The position numbers and the translations under genes are program-made. A stretch of DNA of 64,000 nt from Pyricularia pennisetigena (taxonomy: Eukaryota > Ascomycota > Sordariomycetes > Magnaporthales > Pyriculariaceae). This document shows, one piece after another, positions 34,731 to 45,620 of this stretch. The DNA is taken from positions 6,024,417 to 6,088,416 of the forward strand of contig NC_043741.1 in assembly GCF_004337985.1 (NCBI RefSeq), in the 5' to 3' direction. A model generated the notes under the pieces. That model ran no database searches and was not told where the DNA came from. It saw only the letters and a list, made by a program, of their open reading frames with translations. How positions within the stretch are numbered: the first letter of the stretch is position 1; every line of letters starts with the position of its first letter.

Positions 34731-35584
34731 CCAAGAAAGTATCAAATCAAGTGAACGAAAACAGTCCAAAGAGTTTGGGTCCCGGGAAGGGCCAATATGC
34801 TGAGACGATGCAATCCTTGCTGGTAGTGAGTGACACTTGGCCCACCTTCCTATAGAAAAGCACTTTAAAAATCCTGTGAGAGATCACCCTGACCCGACCA
34901 AGCGGGGAGCAAAACGATTTAATGAGTTCAGAACTTAGATGCAAGCACTAACAAAAGGCGCCATAATGATCTGCCAACCGACAATAGCTTTTGACGTATC
35001 ACAGATATGCATAATCTCGGAAGAGTGTGATTATGCTAACAATTACGGTATCAACCTGCTTTTTTTTTTTTTTTTTTTTTTTAACTTTCTTTTATATGAT
35101 TTATCCCCTCCGCTCACAATAGTTATATGCAGGAGCAATTTGGAGTTTGTTAATTCCTGCTTGGCCGACATCATAATAAAGCTGTGTGCGGGGGCTTTAT
35201 TCAAGGGACCCCTGGATGCAACCAAGCTCGAACCCACACTAAAATCCTAAGATCGGTCGCGACCGGGTGGCAGTGTTGTGTTGTACGGTTGTACCCAAAG
35301 GTACCTACGTACCCGCCCTTGCCGATCAATGTTGCCTTTTCCTTTTCCTCACACCCTTACGGACCCGACTTGCTGACTCTTGCGTCAATTAATCTGTTGG
35401 TAGTAATATCATTCGGACGTTTCCTCGTCACTCACGCTTATGCTAGTCTATTTCATATGCCCAAAATCAAGGCCGCTCATCGAATATTTGAAACTTTGTA
35501 GCAACGGGCTCTCGATAGCCGCTTTTTTCTTCTTCTTTTTTTTTTTTTTTTGAACACCTGTGATTGGGTTCAATCGGCGCCAAG
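34474..35584. promoter_or_regulatory. divergent intergenic region with long A and T tracts
   Basis: Lies between the start codons of the FAD oxidoreductase and the cystinosin-like gene. It contains an uninterrupted A65 tract (34665-34729), a long T tract near 35061-35082 and a T-rich tract at about 35523-35551, just upstream of the cystinosin-like ATG. Such poly(dA:dT) stretches often mark nucleosome-free promoters. No coding sequence supported. Confidence 0.5.
34665..34729. repeat. poly(A) tract of 65 nt
   Basis: Uninterrupted A65 on the plus strand, the longest homopolymer in the window, about 320-385 nt upstream of the FAD oxidoreductase ATG. True length is uncertain because homopolymers this long are prone to sequencing error. 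Confidence 0.9.
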
Positions 35585-36585
35585 ATGGACATGCTCCCTT
35601 GGGTGTCATGGCTCTTTGGCTGGGTTTACTTCACATGCTGGAGCCTTTCATTTTACCCACAGGCCATGTTGAATAACCAACGAAGGTCGACAACAGGGAC
35701 CACAATTGACTTTCCCCTATCCAACTCTCTGGGTAAGTTATTACATACTCTGCCAATAAATGGGCCGCCAAGCACGCATGGCTTCAGCATTAGATTTGAT
35801 CCCTATATGGCATATCCGGCTGCGTACCTTACCTTACGTACCGACATTCCCCTAGAGGTACCTATATCTGATCAGCAAGCTCTTCGCCCACAGGGTTCTT
35901 CTCTTATTTCATCTACAACTATTCTATGTGCTACTCGCCCGTCATCCGCAGCCAGTATGCCGCGCGCAACCATGGACTTGAGCCAACCACGCGGCTGAAC
36001 GACGTCGTCTTTGCCCTCCACGGGTTCATCCTCTCTTGCATCACAACGAGTCAGTACATTCCTGGTTTATGGGGCGGGTTTGAACGCGCCCCCGTCAGCC
36101 AACGCCCGAGCCGCTGGATGCTGGGCATCATCACCGGCTGCATCGTAGGCGTCGCTGCCGTGTTCCTTTTCGTAGCCGGCAGGGAAGGCCCAGGCACGGA
36201 CCCGGCGCGAGACTGGTGCTGGCTTGACGTTATGTACGCCGTGAGCTACGTCAAGCTCATCGTCACCCTCGTCAAGTACACGCCGCAGGTTATAGTGAAC
36301 CATCGCAACAGGAGCACCAAGGGCTGGAGCATCTCGCAGATTGCCCTGGACTTCTCGGGCGGCCTCCTCAGCATCGCGCAGCAGAGCATAGACAGCTACC
36401 TGCTGCACGACTGGTCGGGCTTCACTGGCAACCCTGTCAAGCTGGGGCTTGCCAACGTATCCATGATATACGACAGCATCTTCTTTGCGCAACACTACGT
36501 CCTCTACCCGTCGTCCGCGTCAGCTAAGGGTCCCGAGGCCGAGGGGCTTCTGGGGCGTGACGAGGAGGAAAGGAGGCTGGACTAG
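35585..36585 (+). CDS. cystinosin-like lysosomal/vacuolar cystine transporter (PQ-loop)
   Basis: Probable H+-coupled cystine exporter of the vacuolar membrane (CTNS/Ers1 family). Exons 35585-35732 and 35894-36585 give 279 residues; the 161-nt intron (GTAAGT...CCACAG, phase 1) joins NSLG to FFSYFIYNYSMCYSPV. Two PQ-loop motifs are visible: WSLSFYPQAMLNNQRRSTTG with TTIDFPLSNSLG following, and LVKYTPQVIVNHRNRSTKGWSI. The second repeat continues with LDFSGGLLSIAQQSID, matching the family's conserved Asp/Gly pattern. About seven membrane segments fit the length. The start is the ATG of MDMLPWVSW; a preceding in-frame TTG is not needed. The C-terminus is short and charged (RDEEERRLD). Confidence 0.92.
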
Positions 36586-37002
36586 ACTTTATCATAGACA
36601 TGTCATTCAAGTGTCTGCTGTTTGGGTTCTACCTGCATCTGTCCATAGATACTATGGCGTTGAGCCCATTTCACGTTCGACGAGGAGCCTAGCGCGTGTG
36701 ATTTGTAAGCAGCGAAACATCAACGTCAGTGGTCGGTTATCGGCAAATATGGGATACTTTTTGAGACGCGTGCACATTTCTCAGGCATGCCATATGAGTT
36801 TTTGGACAGGATTCAAACACCCGGGATTTGATAATGACACAGCGGAATATACTTAATTCGCCAGATTTCCTGTTGGAAACGAACTTTGTACAGTTCTGTA
36901 CATTATGGTACACAGCCAAGAGCGGATCCCACGACGCCACAGATCATCAATCCCAGATATACTACTGCCAATGCCTCTAACAGCTCAGCTTGGCAATGCC
37001 TT
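36586..37002. other. intergenic region between convergent genes
   Basis: About 420 nt between the cystinosin-like stop and the stop of the DUF7704-like gene; presumably two 3' UTRs. Nothing else seen. Confidence 0.6.
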
Positions 37003-37461
37003 TCAACGTAGCTTCCTTTTGGATTGTTTCTCAAAGCCGACCTCGAAAATAAAAGCAATGCGAAGTAGCATCATCCCCACAAGAATGCCAAGATTTATCC
37101 AGTCCACAGCTCTCCAAGAAAGGGGGTTGAGGATGACATCGACACCCAGCTCCTTGACTGTGGCCCAGATGTGCAACATGTCGCTCACCCAAATCCCCCC
37201 CATCACAGCCTTCCAGACCCTGAGGTCATCCGTCACCCTCAGCACGACGGCGCTGTTGAAAGCCATGAGGAGATACACCGCACCGATCTGATCCAGGAGG
37301 ATTCGATGTACAGGCGGATCATATGCAAAATTCGTTGTCATGGTGTCGATATACCGTGTCGGGTCGAACGTGGCCAAGACAGTGCCCGATGCGCAAAACG
37401 CTGGCTCTACCCATGACAGCATGATGCGGTACAGGGTGGGTATCCGTTGTACTGAGCTCAT
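37003..37461 (-). CDS. small multi-pass membrane protein, DUF7704-like
   Basis: Uninterrupted ORF of 152 residues encoding about four hydrophobic segments: around VEPAFCASGTVLATF, DQIGAVYLLMAFNSAVVL, KAVMGGIWVSDMLHIWATV and DWINLGILVGMMLLRIAFIF. The N-terminal pattern (PTLYRIMLSWVEPAFCASG, then the FDPTRY segment and a VHRILLDQIGAVYLLMAFN helix) resembles the fungal DUF7704 family of unknown function; that assignment is from memory of the pattern. A basic C-terminus (KQSKRKLR) probably faces the cytosol. Composition and membrane periodicity support real coding. Divergent from Scc3 with 520 nt between starts. Confidence 0.75.
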   Translation of the reverse strand: MSSVQRIPTLYRIMLSWVEPAFCASGTVLATFDPTRYIDTMTTNFAYDPPVHRILLDQIGAVYLLMAFNSAVVLRVTDDLRVWKAVMGGIWVSDMLHIWATVKELGVDVILNPLSWRAVDWINLGILVGMMLLRIAFIFEVGFEKQSKRKLR

Positions 37462-37981
37462 CTTGGCTTGTACAAAGGGATGCTGGGGCTATATTTAGGG
37501 GCAGCAAAAGAAACAAATTCAAATAATATACTGAAGATATTCGGAGTTTCGCGCTTGCCTTTTTCCAGTAGTTTATTTGGCGGTATTGGACAGAGTTCTG
37601 GGCCGCCAAGATGACGGGAGAACGTACAGTATGCACCAATCAATAATGTGGGGGTCTCACTGTCGGTAACTGCCAGGGTTTTTTTTTGGGATGATGGGGG
37701 GCTTCGGGCCTGAGGCAGCAACAATTTAACGTCGCGCGCGCGCTGGTCAGTCCACCCCAGGCACCCTGGAACCCGCGTTGAGCTGGGCCTGATCTGACGC
37801 GCGACGAAAACAAATTCAGGCGTTGGCAAACGGCGGCCTGTCGCATCAACACGGGGCTTGATCCAACGGAGCGATCGATCACCGAACCACAAACCCCAGT
37901 CGCCAATTCAACACTCGTACACTTCGGATACTCGCTGTCCTTCCCTTCCCCCTCCCCATATTTCTACCTAGTCCGCTGCTC
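37462..37981. promoter_or_regulatory. divergent promoter region, DUF7704-like / Scc3
   Basis: 520 nt between two start codons. It has an alternating CG stretch (about 37732-37742) and ACGCGCG at 37797-37803, about 180 nt upstream of the Scc3 ATG, resembling the ACGCG core of MBF sites. Confidence 0.45.
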
Positions 37982-38754
37982 ATGGAAAGCGCCGACGCCA
38001 ACGCGACAGCCTCGCCGGGCCCAGACCCCGAATCGCGACGGAGTCGATCGGGCCGCGTCGTGCGGGCACCCTCCAAATTCACCCCCGAGGTCACGCCCGC
38101 TCCTTCCGGCGCTGGCAAGCGGAAGCGCCCCAACGGTCGCGACGACACAGAGAACGATGCACTTAGCTCTGATGATGACCTCAGCGACCCCGAAGAGGCT
38201 GACGAGGACGGAGACGAGCCCGACGACGATCCAGACGATGAGGATGCCGATGCGCCGCGGCCGAGGAAGCGAAACAATGCGCGCTCAAACGGCAAATCCA
38301 AAAAGCCGGCCACCAAGAAGCCAAAGATCAATGGTGCTGGCCTGTCGCATTCGGCTAGCATACCCAGCAGGCCCAAGAAAGCTGCGCCGCGCATATCTGT
38401 CGCTAATGGCGATGGCGATTCCCTCTACGGTAACCCTCACCCCCCGCTCTCCCCAAAGTCCACTTCTCGCTCAGAAGAAAACAGCCACACCAGGTACTAA
38501 CGAGACAAAATCTAGCCGATGTCTTTGGATCGGGCGACAATTCGGATGACGTCGCCGGCCGCTGGTACACAAAATATACCCAGAACCAGACTGAAGCCGT
38601 GACGGACCTGGTGAACTGCGTCTTGCGGTCTGCAGGGTGTGACCAGGAGGTCAACGAGGATGACATTAATGACCCAGACAACTGTCCAAACAGACTCGCA
38701 GAGCTGCAGAGTTTATACGAAGACGTAAGTGCAACTGCGCTCCCCGCGGGCCTA

Positions 38755-38788
<34 letters not shown>

Positions 38789-41735
38789 CCTCTGAGCCAT
38801 CTACTCACAATCGAATGCCCGCCAGCGCCAACTTGCGGATTATCCTTTAATCGCCAAGTCCAAAACCACCAGGTCATTCCGAAGTCTGCTTGTCGATTTC
38901 TTCAAGTCGCTCCTAAACGTACTGCATGAAACCGAGACGTTGTACGAGGACGAGGTGCTCATGGAGAATATTGTGAGATGGGTCGGTTCCATGTCATCGT
39001 CCACCCTGCGCCCATTCCGACACACCGCCACCACTATAGCACTCTCAATGCACCATTCATTGGTTCATATTGCAAGGAAAGTCGATGAACGGATCACCAA
39101 GGCAACCCAACAGCTCGAAGCCGAACAGGCACGTTTAGGATCAAGGAAAGACAAGGCGAGTAGGCAAAAGCTCACGGCTCTGCAAGAATCCCTCGACCAG
39201 GCCAGCGAACACAGAGCGTTTTTGAAAAAGCAGATGGACGAGCTCTTCGACACTGTCTTTATCCACCGGTACCGGGACGTCGATGTCAGAATTCGGGTAG
39301 AGTGCGTGGAGGCCCTGGGCAACTGGACCTTTGTCCTTCCCACCGTTTACATTGCACCCAACTACCTGCGTTATCTGGGATGGCTGCTATCAGACACTGC
39401 GCCGCAAGCACGGCACGAGGTGCTCAAGCAACTGGCGCGGATCCTGAAGCGGGATGCGGAAAAGATCGGACACTTTATCGAGAGATTCAGGCCTCGCCTG
39501 GTCGAGATTTGCACCAAGGATTCCGACGTTGGCGTCAGAGTTGCTGCGATTGGCGTCATAGATTGCCTGCGGGAGAGCGGCAACCTCCAGCCTGATGATA
39601 TCGACCAGATTGGCAAGCTCATTATAGATTCCGAGGTCAGAATAAGAAAGGCTGTGGCGGATTTCTTCATCCACGGAATTCAGGACAGCATAGAGAGTAG
39701 GGTTCAGGATATTGGCGGCCACGAGGCTCTCGAGGAGATGTTTGACGACGATCAGGATGCATACGACTCGCCACGCGAAGACTGGATAAAGGTCAAGTGC
39801 CTCGCCGAGCTGCTGGCTGCTTACACGACAGACGAGGAGCCAGTGCCGCCGCATCGTACACTGGGGCTAGAGATCGCCACAGACGTTGTCGATCCGACTT
39901 TCTCAGAGACACGAATTACGCTTGCCGCTCAGGCGCTCTTTGAAAAGATGCCCGAGATCAGCAACTGGGAGATTATTGCAGGCTACTTGTTGTTCGATCA
40001 CAGCGTCCGCCAGACATCGAAATCACGATCCAAAGCCAAACCCACGGAGGCGGCATTCCGGACAGCAGTTGCGCCAGAAGGCCAGGAGGAAACAGTCCTC
40101 TTGGAGGTGCTCGCGGCTGCTGTACAACTGAATCTTGCGCAGAACGGCGAGCAGGAACGGCTCAAGAAGAGGCCCGGGAGGACCGGTGACGGTGAGGCAG
40201 GCGAAGGCACGGCTGTACACCTCGCCGAGGTCATTCCCCGGCTTCTCAAAAAGTACGGCGCCGAGGCAAACACTGCCAAGGTTGTACTCGGCCTTCACCG
40301 ACACTTGGATCTCGAGGTGTTCTTGCAACTTCGCCAAGATTCAACAACCTACTCTAGATTGCTCGACGAGATATGCGCCCAATTCCTGAGGCACGCCGAC
40401 ACGGCAGTCATCTTCCAGGCCACACGAGCACTGCTTCAGGCACGCCGGCACGAAGAGCTTCAGGAGCTGGTCGAGCGCAAGATGGAAGACCTGTGGCAGC
40501 ATCTCATCGGTGCGCTGCGCAGATTCGACCAAACGACCGAGCTATCCGTTCGTGGCAACCTTGAAGAGAACGCATTGCTTCAGCTCATTACCCTCGTCAT
40601 GAAGATAAGCAAGCTTGCTAGCATCTCTGCTTGTGTTCCCGTGTTCGAGGCCGAGGGAGATTCGGACGAGTCTCGCTCACCGCCGATCCAGATCTTGGTG
40701 AACATGGTCCATCGAGGCAAGCTGGGTGAGGTCAACGACGACATTGATAACATCGAGGACGAAGTGACCATCTACACCATCAAGGCCTGTCATTTCTACT
40801 TTATGTGGAAAGCGGGAGACATTCTCAAGGCAATCAAGGGCGATCTTGACATCTCCAACGACGAAGTTGATCGGTTGTCAGACCTCCGCAAGACATATGA
40901 CAACAATCTTGTACACACCTTCTCGTCTCGTGGTGCTTACGACGAACTTCGTCTCTTTGCGCTCGGAAACTACTGCGACCTGCAGACGCTGTGTGCAGCC
41001 ATTGGCTTGGCGGTCAACGGCAAGAAGAACGAGACGCCGTCGCAAGCCAGCAAATATGCTGGGCTCCAGGTTCTCGTACAGGAGGTCAAGGAACAAGGCT
41101 TGGTCAGCGAGATCATATCCATATACAACACGGCCGAGCGGCTCTACGCGATGCGGGCCAAGAAGTCACTCGCTGAACCGGCTCATGACGACGACCCTCA
41201 GGACGACGACATGCTGAGCGACGATGAGAACGAGGCGGATGCCACGAGGACAGACGAGGGCCGCAAGGCAGCTGAGCTGCGCGCCGAGAAGAACCTGTGC
41301 GACATTGCAGGCAAGCTCATCATGTGCGTACGCGCTGGCATGATGGACAGGTCAGGTCCTCGCGCGGGCAGGCTGAGGAGGCGACTGCTGAGGAACCAGC
41401 ATAGGCTGGGGCAGAACCTCAAGGCGGTGCTGGCCTACCTGGACGAGTCCAAGGGCCTCGAAGATGCGGACAAGAAGAAGAGTCGGGCAAAGGGCAAGCA
41501 GTCGGTCAAGGATGCAACCTCGGGCAAGCAGCCGCCGAGCGAGGCCATAGTCGTCGAGGACGACATTGACGATGACGACGAGGATCTACCTGAAGAAGGC
41601 ACCGTCGAGGACCTGCGGCGGCGCGAGCTCATCGACGACCCAATCGAGGACGAGCCGCAGGACGAGGATGAAGATGAGGGAGGCGGCGGTGGCGCTGATG
41701 ACGCGATGGACGAGGACAGTGTTATAGGGGACTAA
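37982..41735 (+). CDS. cohesin subunit Scc3/Irr1 (stromal antigen, STAG)
   Basis: HEAT-repeat subunit that binds the kleisin Scc1 and DNA and is needed for sister-chromatid cohesion. Exons 37982-38429, 38516-38724 and 38826-41735 give 1188 residues (phases 1 and 0). The N-terminus is basic and acidic low complexity with SGRVVRAPSKFTPE. The STAG domain spans WYTKYTQNQTEAVTDLVNCVLRSAGC through the second splice (SLYED to RQLADYPLIAKS) to ENIVRWVGSMSSSTLRPFRHTAT, a family hallmark. The stromalin conserved domain follows (FDTVFIHRYRDVDVRIR, IRVECVEALGNW). The C-terminus is very acidic (DDDDEDLPEE, DEDEDEGGGG). The second intron (101 nt) contains a T27 run. Start chosen at the first ATG after the CT-rich leader. 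Convergent with kynurenine formamidase. Confidence 0.96.
38757..38783. repeat. T27 tract inside Scc3 intron 2
   Basis: Uninterrupted run of 27 T in a 101-nt intron, about 40 nt upstream of the acceptor at 38824-38825. It occupies the place of a polypyrimidine tract but is unusually long and far from the 3' splice site. Confidence 0.9.
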
Positions 41736-42304
41736 AACCGGTGTCGGCGCTATGTCCATTGTTGCGTGCTTGATACATTTTTTATTTTTTTTTATTTTTT
41801 TCACGGCCTGGGTATACTTTTGTGAATATGTTCCCTTTTTTTTTTTGTGTTTTTCTCTCTTACAATTACCCTCAATGAATGTTTCCATCGAGGATGTTGA
41901 AAACGGGCTTGCATGGGCTAGGAGCCAGTATTGTATTGCTACGTTATTCTTGTTGTATGCCTCTTGCCGACGTTTCGAGAAGCAAGCCCCCAAACTCCTT
42001 CGACACTCTAATTTAATGACTAGGCGAAGCATTATGACTTGATACGTGGTCCTGATGAAGGTTGATCTCCTTTTTTCACCATGCCTTGTTACTTTTTTTT
42101 TTTTTTTTTTTTTTCTTTGCTCATTTTCTCGGTTCTTTGTTGATCTCAAATTTCTTGACAGCGTTCCGTTTCGCATTGCTCGCCTACTATCCTCATACCC
42201 CTTCAGTGTCTTTGTATAGCAGCAGCGATTATATAAGGGAAACGTGTGTACATCGAAAAACAATAACTTTCCGGACCTTTTGTCTTTTTTTTTTCTCTTC
42301 TTTC
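41736..42304. other. intergenic region between convergent genes
   Basis: About 570 nt, T-rich on the plus strand with several T runs of 8 to about 20 nt (notably near 42091-42114). Holds the two 3' UTRs; no gene supported. Confidence 0.6.
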
Positions 42305-43262
42305 TCAAGACTGCAACGCTTTAATCGTCTTGACCAACACCCTTGCGGTGTGCACGCCCTCCTTCCTCACGACGTCGTGGTCGCCAGCGAGGTCGTCCAA
42401 GAGCAACGCCGGCACGCCGCTCTCGCGCAGAGCGCGCTCCATGACGACGGCCTCGTCCATGTCGACCAGCGAGTCCTCGGGCGAGTGGGCCACGACGCCG
42501 AGCCGCTTGGGCGCCGCCGACCACGCGTCTGCGTAGCCGCGGAATAGCGCCGGGCTGACAGCGTCCCAGGTGGTGCGGTCGTCGCCAAACGCGGCCGCCA
42601 TGAAGCCCGCGTAGTTGCCGTCCTTGCGGCGGTTCAGGCCGTTGAGGTCGTAGATGCCCTCGAAGCCGACGACGGCGGCCGGGAGCGGGAAGGGCAGGGC
42701 AGAGGGCTGGGGCGCGCCGGCCTGCGCGCCCATCAGGAGCTGATAGGACATGGTTGCGCCGCACGAATGGCCCGTCAGGACGTAGCCGCCGTTCCTGTCG
42801 AGGGATCGGAGGTTGTGCAGAAGGGATATGGCGGCCACGGCGTCCTGGATGTGTTCCGGGTGCTGGGCGACGCGGAGCTCATTGGCCGGCGTGGCTGCCG
42901 GGTCCTGGGTGAAGTTGGCGTGTGGGGAGAGGCGGTAGTTGATTGAGGCGAAACCGGCGATGTGGGCGGCTGTGAAGTCCCGGTGCTCATCGGCCAGGAG
43001 CCTGGAGATGGTGGGCTCTAAGCTGTGCAGGTCTACGTTGGGGTCGCGCCAGGCGCCGCCGTGGATGAAGCTTGTGGGCGGGAGGGGAGTAAGTATTTGG
43101 TTGAGGTTGTAGTGGTTTCAGTTTCACTTACACTATCCAGCACTTCCCGTCAGTAGTGGTACTTGTATTGTCGTCTTTGGCTGGCAAGTCCCAAATGCCC
43201 AGAGTCTGAAGATCATGGTCTTGGCCATATCTGTGCTCCGAGTAGGATAGCGTTTCAGCCAT
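42305..43262 (-). CDS. BNA7: kynurenine formamidase (N-formylkynurenine hydrolase)
   Basis: Alpha/beta-hydrolase that converts N-formyl-L-kynurenine to kynurenine plus formate, second step of tryptophan catabolism and de novo NAD synthesis. Exons 43262-43132 and 43070-42305 give 298 residues; the 61-nt intron (GTAAGT...CACAAG, phase 2) joins CWIV to FIHGGAW. HGGAW (residues 47-51) is the family oxyanion motif and GHSCGA has the nucleophile Ser146. SINYRLS, HPEHIQD, FEGIYDLNGL and the late LLDDLAGDHDVV segment (catalytic His near residue 282) complete the pattern. The start MAETLSYSEHRYG gives a cytosolic enzyme; the frame stays open upstream with ATGs at 43316 and 43379, which would add a hydrophobic N-terminus. 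Convergent with Scc3. Confidence 0.9.
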
Positions 43263-44003
43263 GATGGTAAATAAAAGGCCAATATGGACCAGCGAAAGAC
43301 TGAATGTGATCCTCATATTTTTTTTTAGCAGTTTAGTTGAGTCTCCAAGTCGATAGGAGTATGTCAGGGGAGTGATCATTCACTTACACCTCCGAAAGCT
43401 GTAGCGGGCAGTGGACAAAATGGGGGAAATGGGTTATAGTGATGACAGGTATCACGGCTCGTCGTCCTTATCACTGTTGTTTTAAGAGTATGTGTGGTTA
43501 TTGGCGATGGCTTGATTGTTCTTCCAAATCAAACCCCACTATAGACAGATGCAAGTTTGGTTGGAGGTATTATTGATCGGCAAATATTCCAAATCACACT
43601 ACTTATGTATAATATGGAGTAAGACACTTGGGAAATTTGGGCGACGCGTCCAGATGCATGGCTTACGGCACGGACTAAGTCGTAACAGGACATGCGAAGT
43701 ACCTCGGGGCAACCGACCATGCATGCATGCCGCTTTTTTCCTTTGTTTGTGTGATATGCTGCTACCTTTACCAGAGCCCCACACTATGCGGGTCGTCTCT
43801 CGGCTAGGTACTTGAGCTTATAGTCGGCTCTGTGGGAGAAAATAGAGATACCTCGTACAAAAAGCCCGCTTTATCTCATGTCGTCGATTAGATAAAGTCT
43901 CAGGAAGTGCTGATAGGGCGACGTTCAAAGTCCAGACCATAGCCAGCAGATATTATCAGCGTACACTGGGCAGGGATCCCATATTCCACCCCCGCGCTGT
44001 CGG
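43263..44003. promoter_or_regulatory. upstream region of kynurenine formamidase
   Basis: 740 nt between the formamidase start and the stop of the Rrn10-like gene (both minus strand). It contains an 8-bp inverted repeat of GATA elements at 43869-43897. No coding sequence supported. Confidence 0.5.
43869..43897. promoter_or_regulatory. inverted pair of GATA sites
   Basis: CTTTATCT at 43869-43876 and its exact inverse AGATAAAG at 43890-43897, 13 nt apart. Both arms hold the HGATAR core recognised by fungal GATA factors such as AreA/NIT2, which favour closely paired sites. About 610-635 nt upstream of the formamidase ATG. Confidence 0.4.
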
Positions 44004-44770
44004 CTATCGTCCTGCGCCGTCGGTCATCTTCCGCCGCTTCGGGTACGATCTTCGCCAGAACACCTCTCCCTCTCCTGGATGGACGGGTTCTTGGCCTACT
44101 ACACCTACAGACCGTGACCTGCTGCGACCTCGGCGATTCGTTGCGCTTTGCTCCTCCTCCTCCTCCTCAATCAAGCCCTCGGTGAAAACAAGGTCCCCGC
44201 GTCGCCCGAGAACTTCCCTCCCGGCCTCCTGTAGTAGGATTCCAAACGCGATGAGTGCCGTCTCGTCCATGCTGCGCTCGTCGACGTGTCGCGTCCCTAT
44301 AAAGCAGCTCGACCTGAGGTTCTTTGCATCCTGACCCGGGCCCGGAACCGCCAGCTGCTCGTAGAAAGTCGCTGCATACCCGTGCACCGCCTTGAGTAGG
44401 TCGCTGTCTGGCAGCAGGCCCCTGCCTTCTTTGGACAGTGTCTCGTGCTGTGAGTGGTAAAGATCCTTTTCCGCGTAGCGCTGGGGCGCGCCGAGGCGCT
44501 GGAAGAGAACTTCTTCTGGGGCGAGAGTTGCGTCCCTGAGACCATAAGAGCCATCTCTGGACTTTGTGCCTACGGCTGATGAGGCGAGTTGATGAGTGGT
44601 GGTCACTCGTCCTGTTTATGGATAGTGTCAGTGAGTTGAAGGCGTTAAAGTAGGAAGTCGGAGATCTCACCTGCAACTGCATCGTACAGGTTTGCTTGTC
44701 TCCTCTTTCTCCGTCCATTTTGCCCTTTTGAATCCGTCCCTGGCCTCTTGACTTCTTTGGAAGAATCCAT
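44004..44770 (-). CDS. UAF complex subunit Rrn10-like protein
   Basis: Probable orthologue of Rrn10, a subunit of the upstream activation factor that promotes RNA polymerase I transcription of rDNA. Exons 44770-44671 and 44611-44004 give 235 residues; the 59-nt intron (GTGAGA...AACAG, phase 1) joins YDAVAG to RVTTTHQ. The diagnostic segments are LLPDSDLLKAVHGYAATFYEQL and SMDETALIAFGILLQEAGREVL, which match the order and spacing of the conserved IPDIDLRVVHYYA and FDETSLITLGLLIE segments of yeast Rrn10 (recalled, not aligned). The N-terminus is basic (GRRKRRQANLYDAVA) and the C-terminus is acidic then Arg/Ser-rich (RRGRSRSRS) and ends SYPKRRKMTDGAGR, suggesting a nuclear protein. Upstream in-frame ATG at 44902 would add a hydrophobic stretch and is less likely. 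Divergent from the CSA gene. Confidence 0.72.
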
Positions 44771-45620
44771 AATTTCTATGTTGGGGCTAAAGCTTTGATA
44801 CCGGTATAAATCAACGGCGATTTGCTTGCCGTGAAAATAGTGAAGGAGGAAGTAGGCTGATGGATAGATGAGAAAAAAAAAAAGTGAAAATTGCCTTTCC
44901 ATTCACCCTCGGGAAATATGGTCAGGTTGTTCAGCCTTCTCCTAGCCTTTGCATACCCATAATCGGGGCTTTGGGGAGGTTATTTCGGACGATCCCTCCC
45001 TCCTCATAAACTCCAAGGCAGCAGTAAGTAACTACCTGCTTTGGCTTAAATCTTTGGACACGGCAAGCGAGTTGGAGAGAAATTCAGCAACAGGCGAGAG
45101 AGCGACCAGTCACATGCGATGGGTTGGGTGGGTTTGGATCCACTCTCAATCGAACCATGATTCCCCATGTATGTTGTTTGTGTCACTGCAAACAAAACCA
45201 AGATTCATTCGTTGCTTCCAAACAATTCAATAACTACTGGTCAATCTCACCATAAATGATATACACTGAACAGGCTGCACATATTAAATGGCCCTGGGCG
45301 AATATAGTGTCCACAACATTCCAATACTGTGGACGGTGCCTAACGTTACAATAAGGTATCTCACCTAGCTCCTAGGAACCTCGAGCATTACGTCATAATA
45401 CACATCTCAAGCTCTGTCTGTTTTCCAAATGCAACCCTGCTGAACGAACATTGCCGGCGCCAATCTTCTTCCTCTACAACACCGCGACAAAAGAACCCGT
45501 TCCATACTCCTTCATTGTCGCGCACAGTGCAGGCAATTGGTACAAAGACCCACTGCTTACAAGTCTGCCTGAACTAATAGAAGACTGTCCACTTGGATGG
45601 TCCTCTAAAATACCAGATGC
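44771..45620. promoter_or_regulatory. divergent intergenic region, Rrn10-like / CSA
   Basis: 850 nt between two start codons, presumably both promoters. AT-rich with no clear TATA box and no supported coding sequence; the ORF at 44949-45233 has no recognisable feature. Confidence 0.5.
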
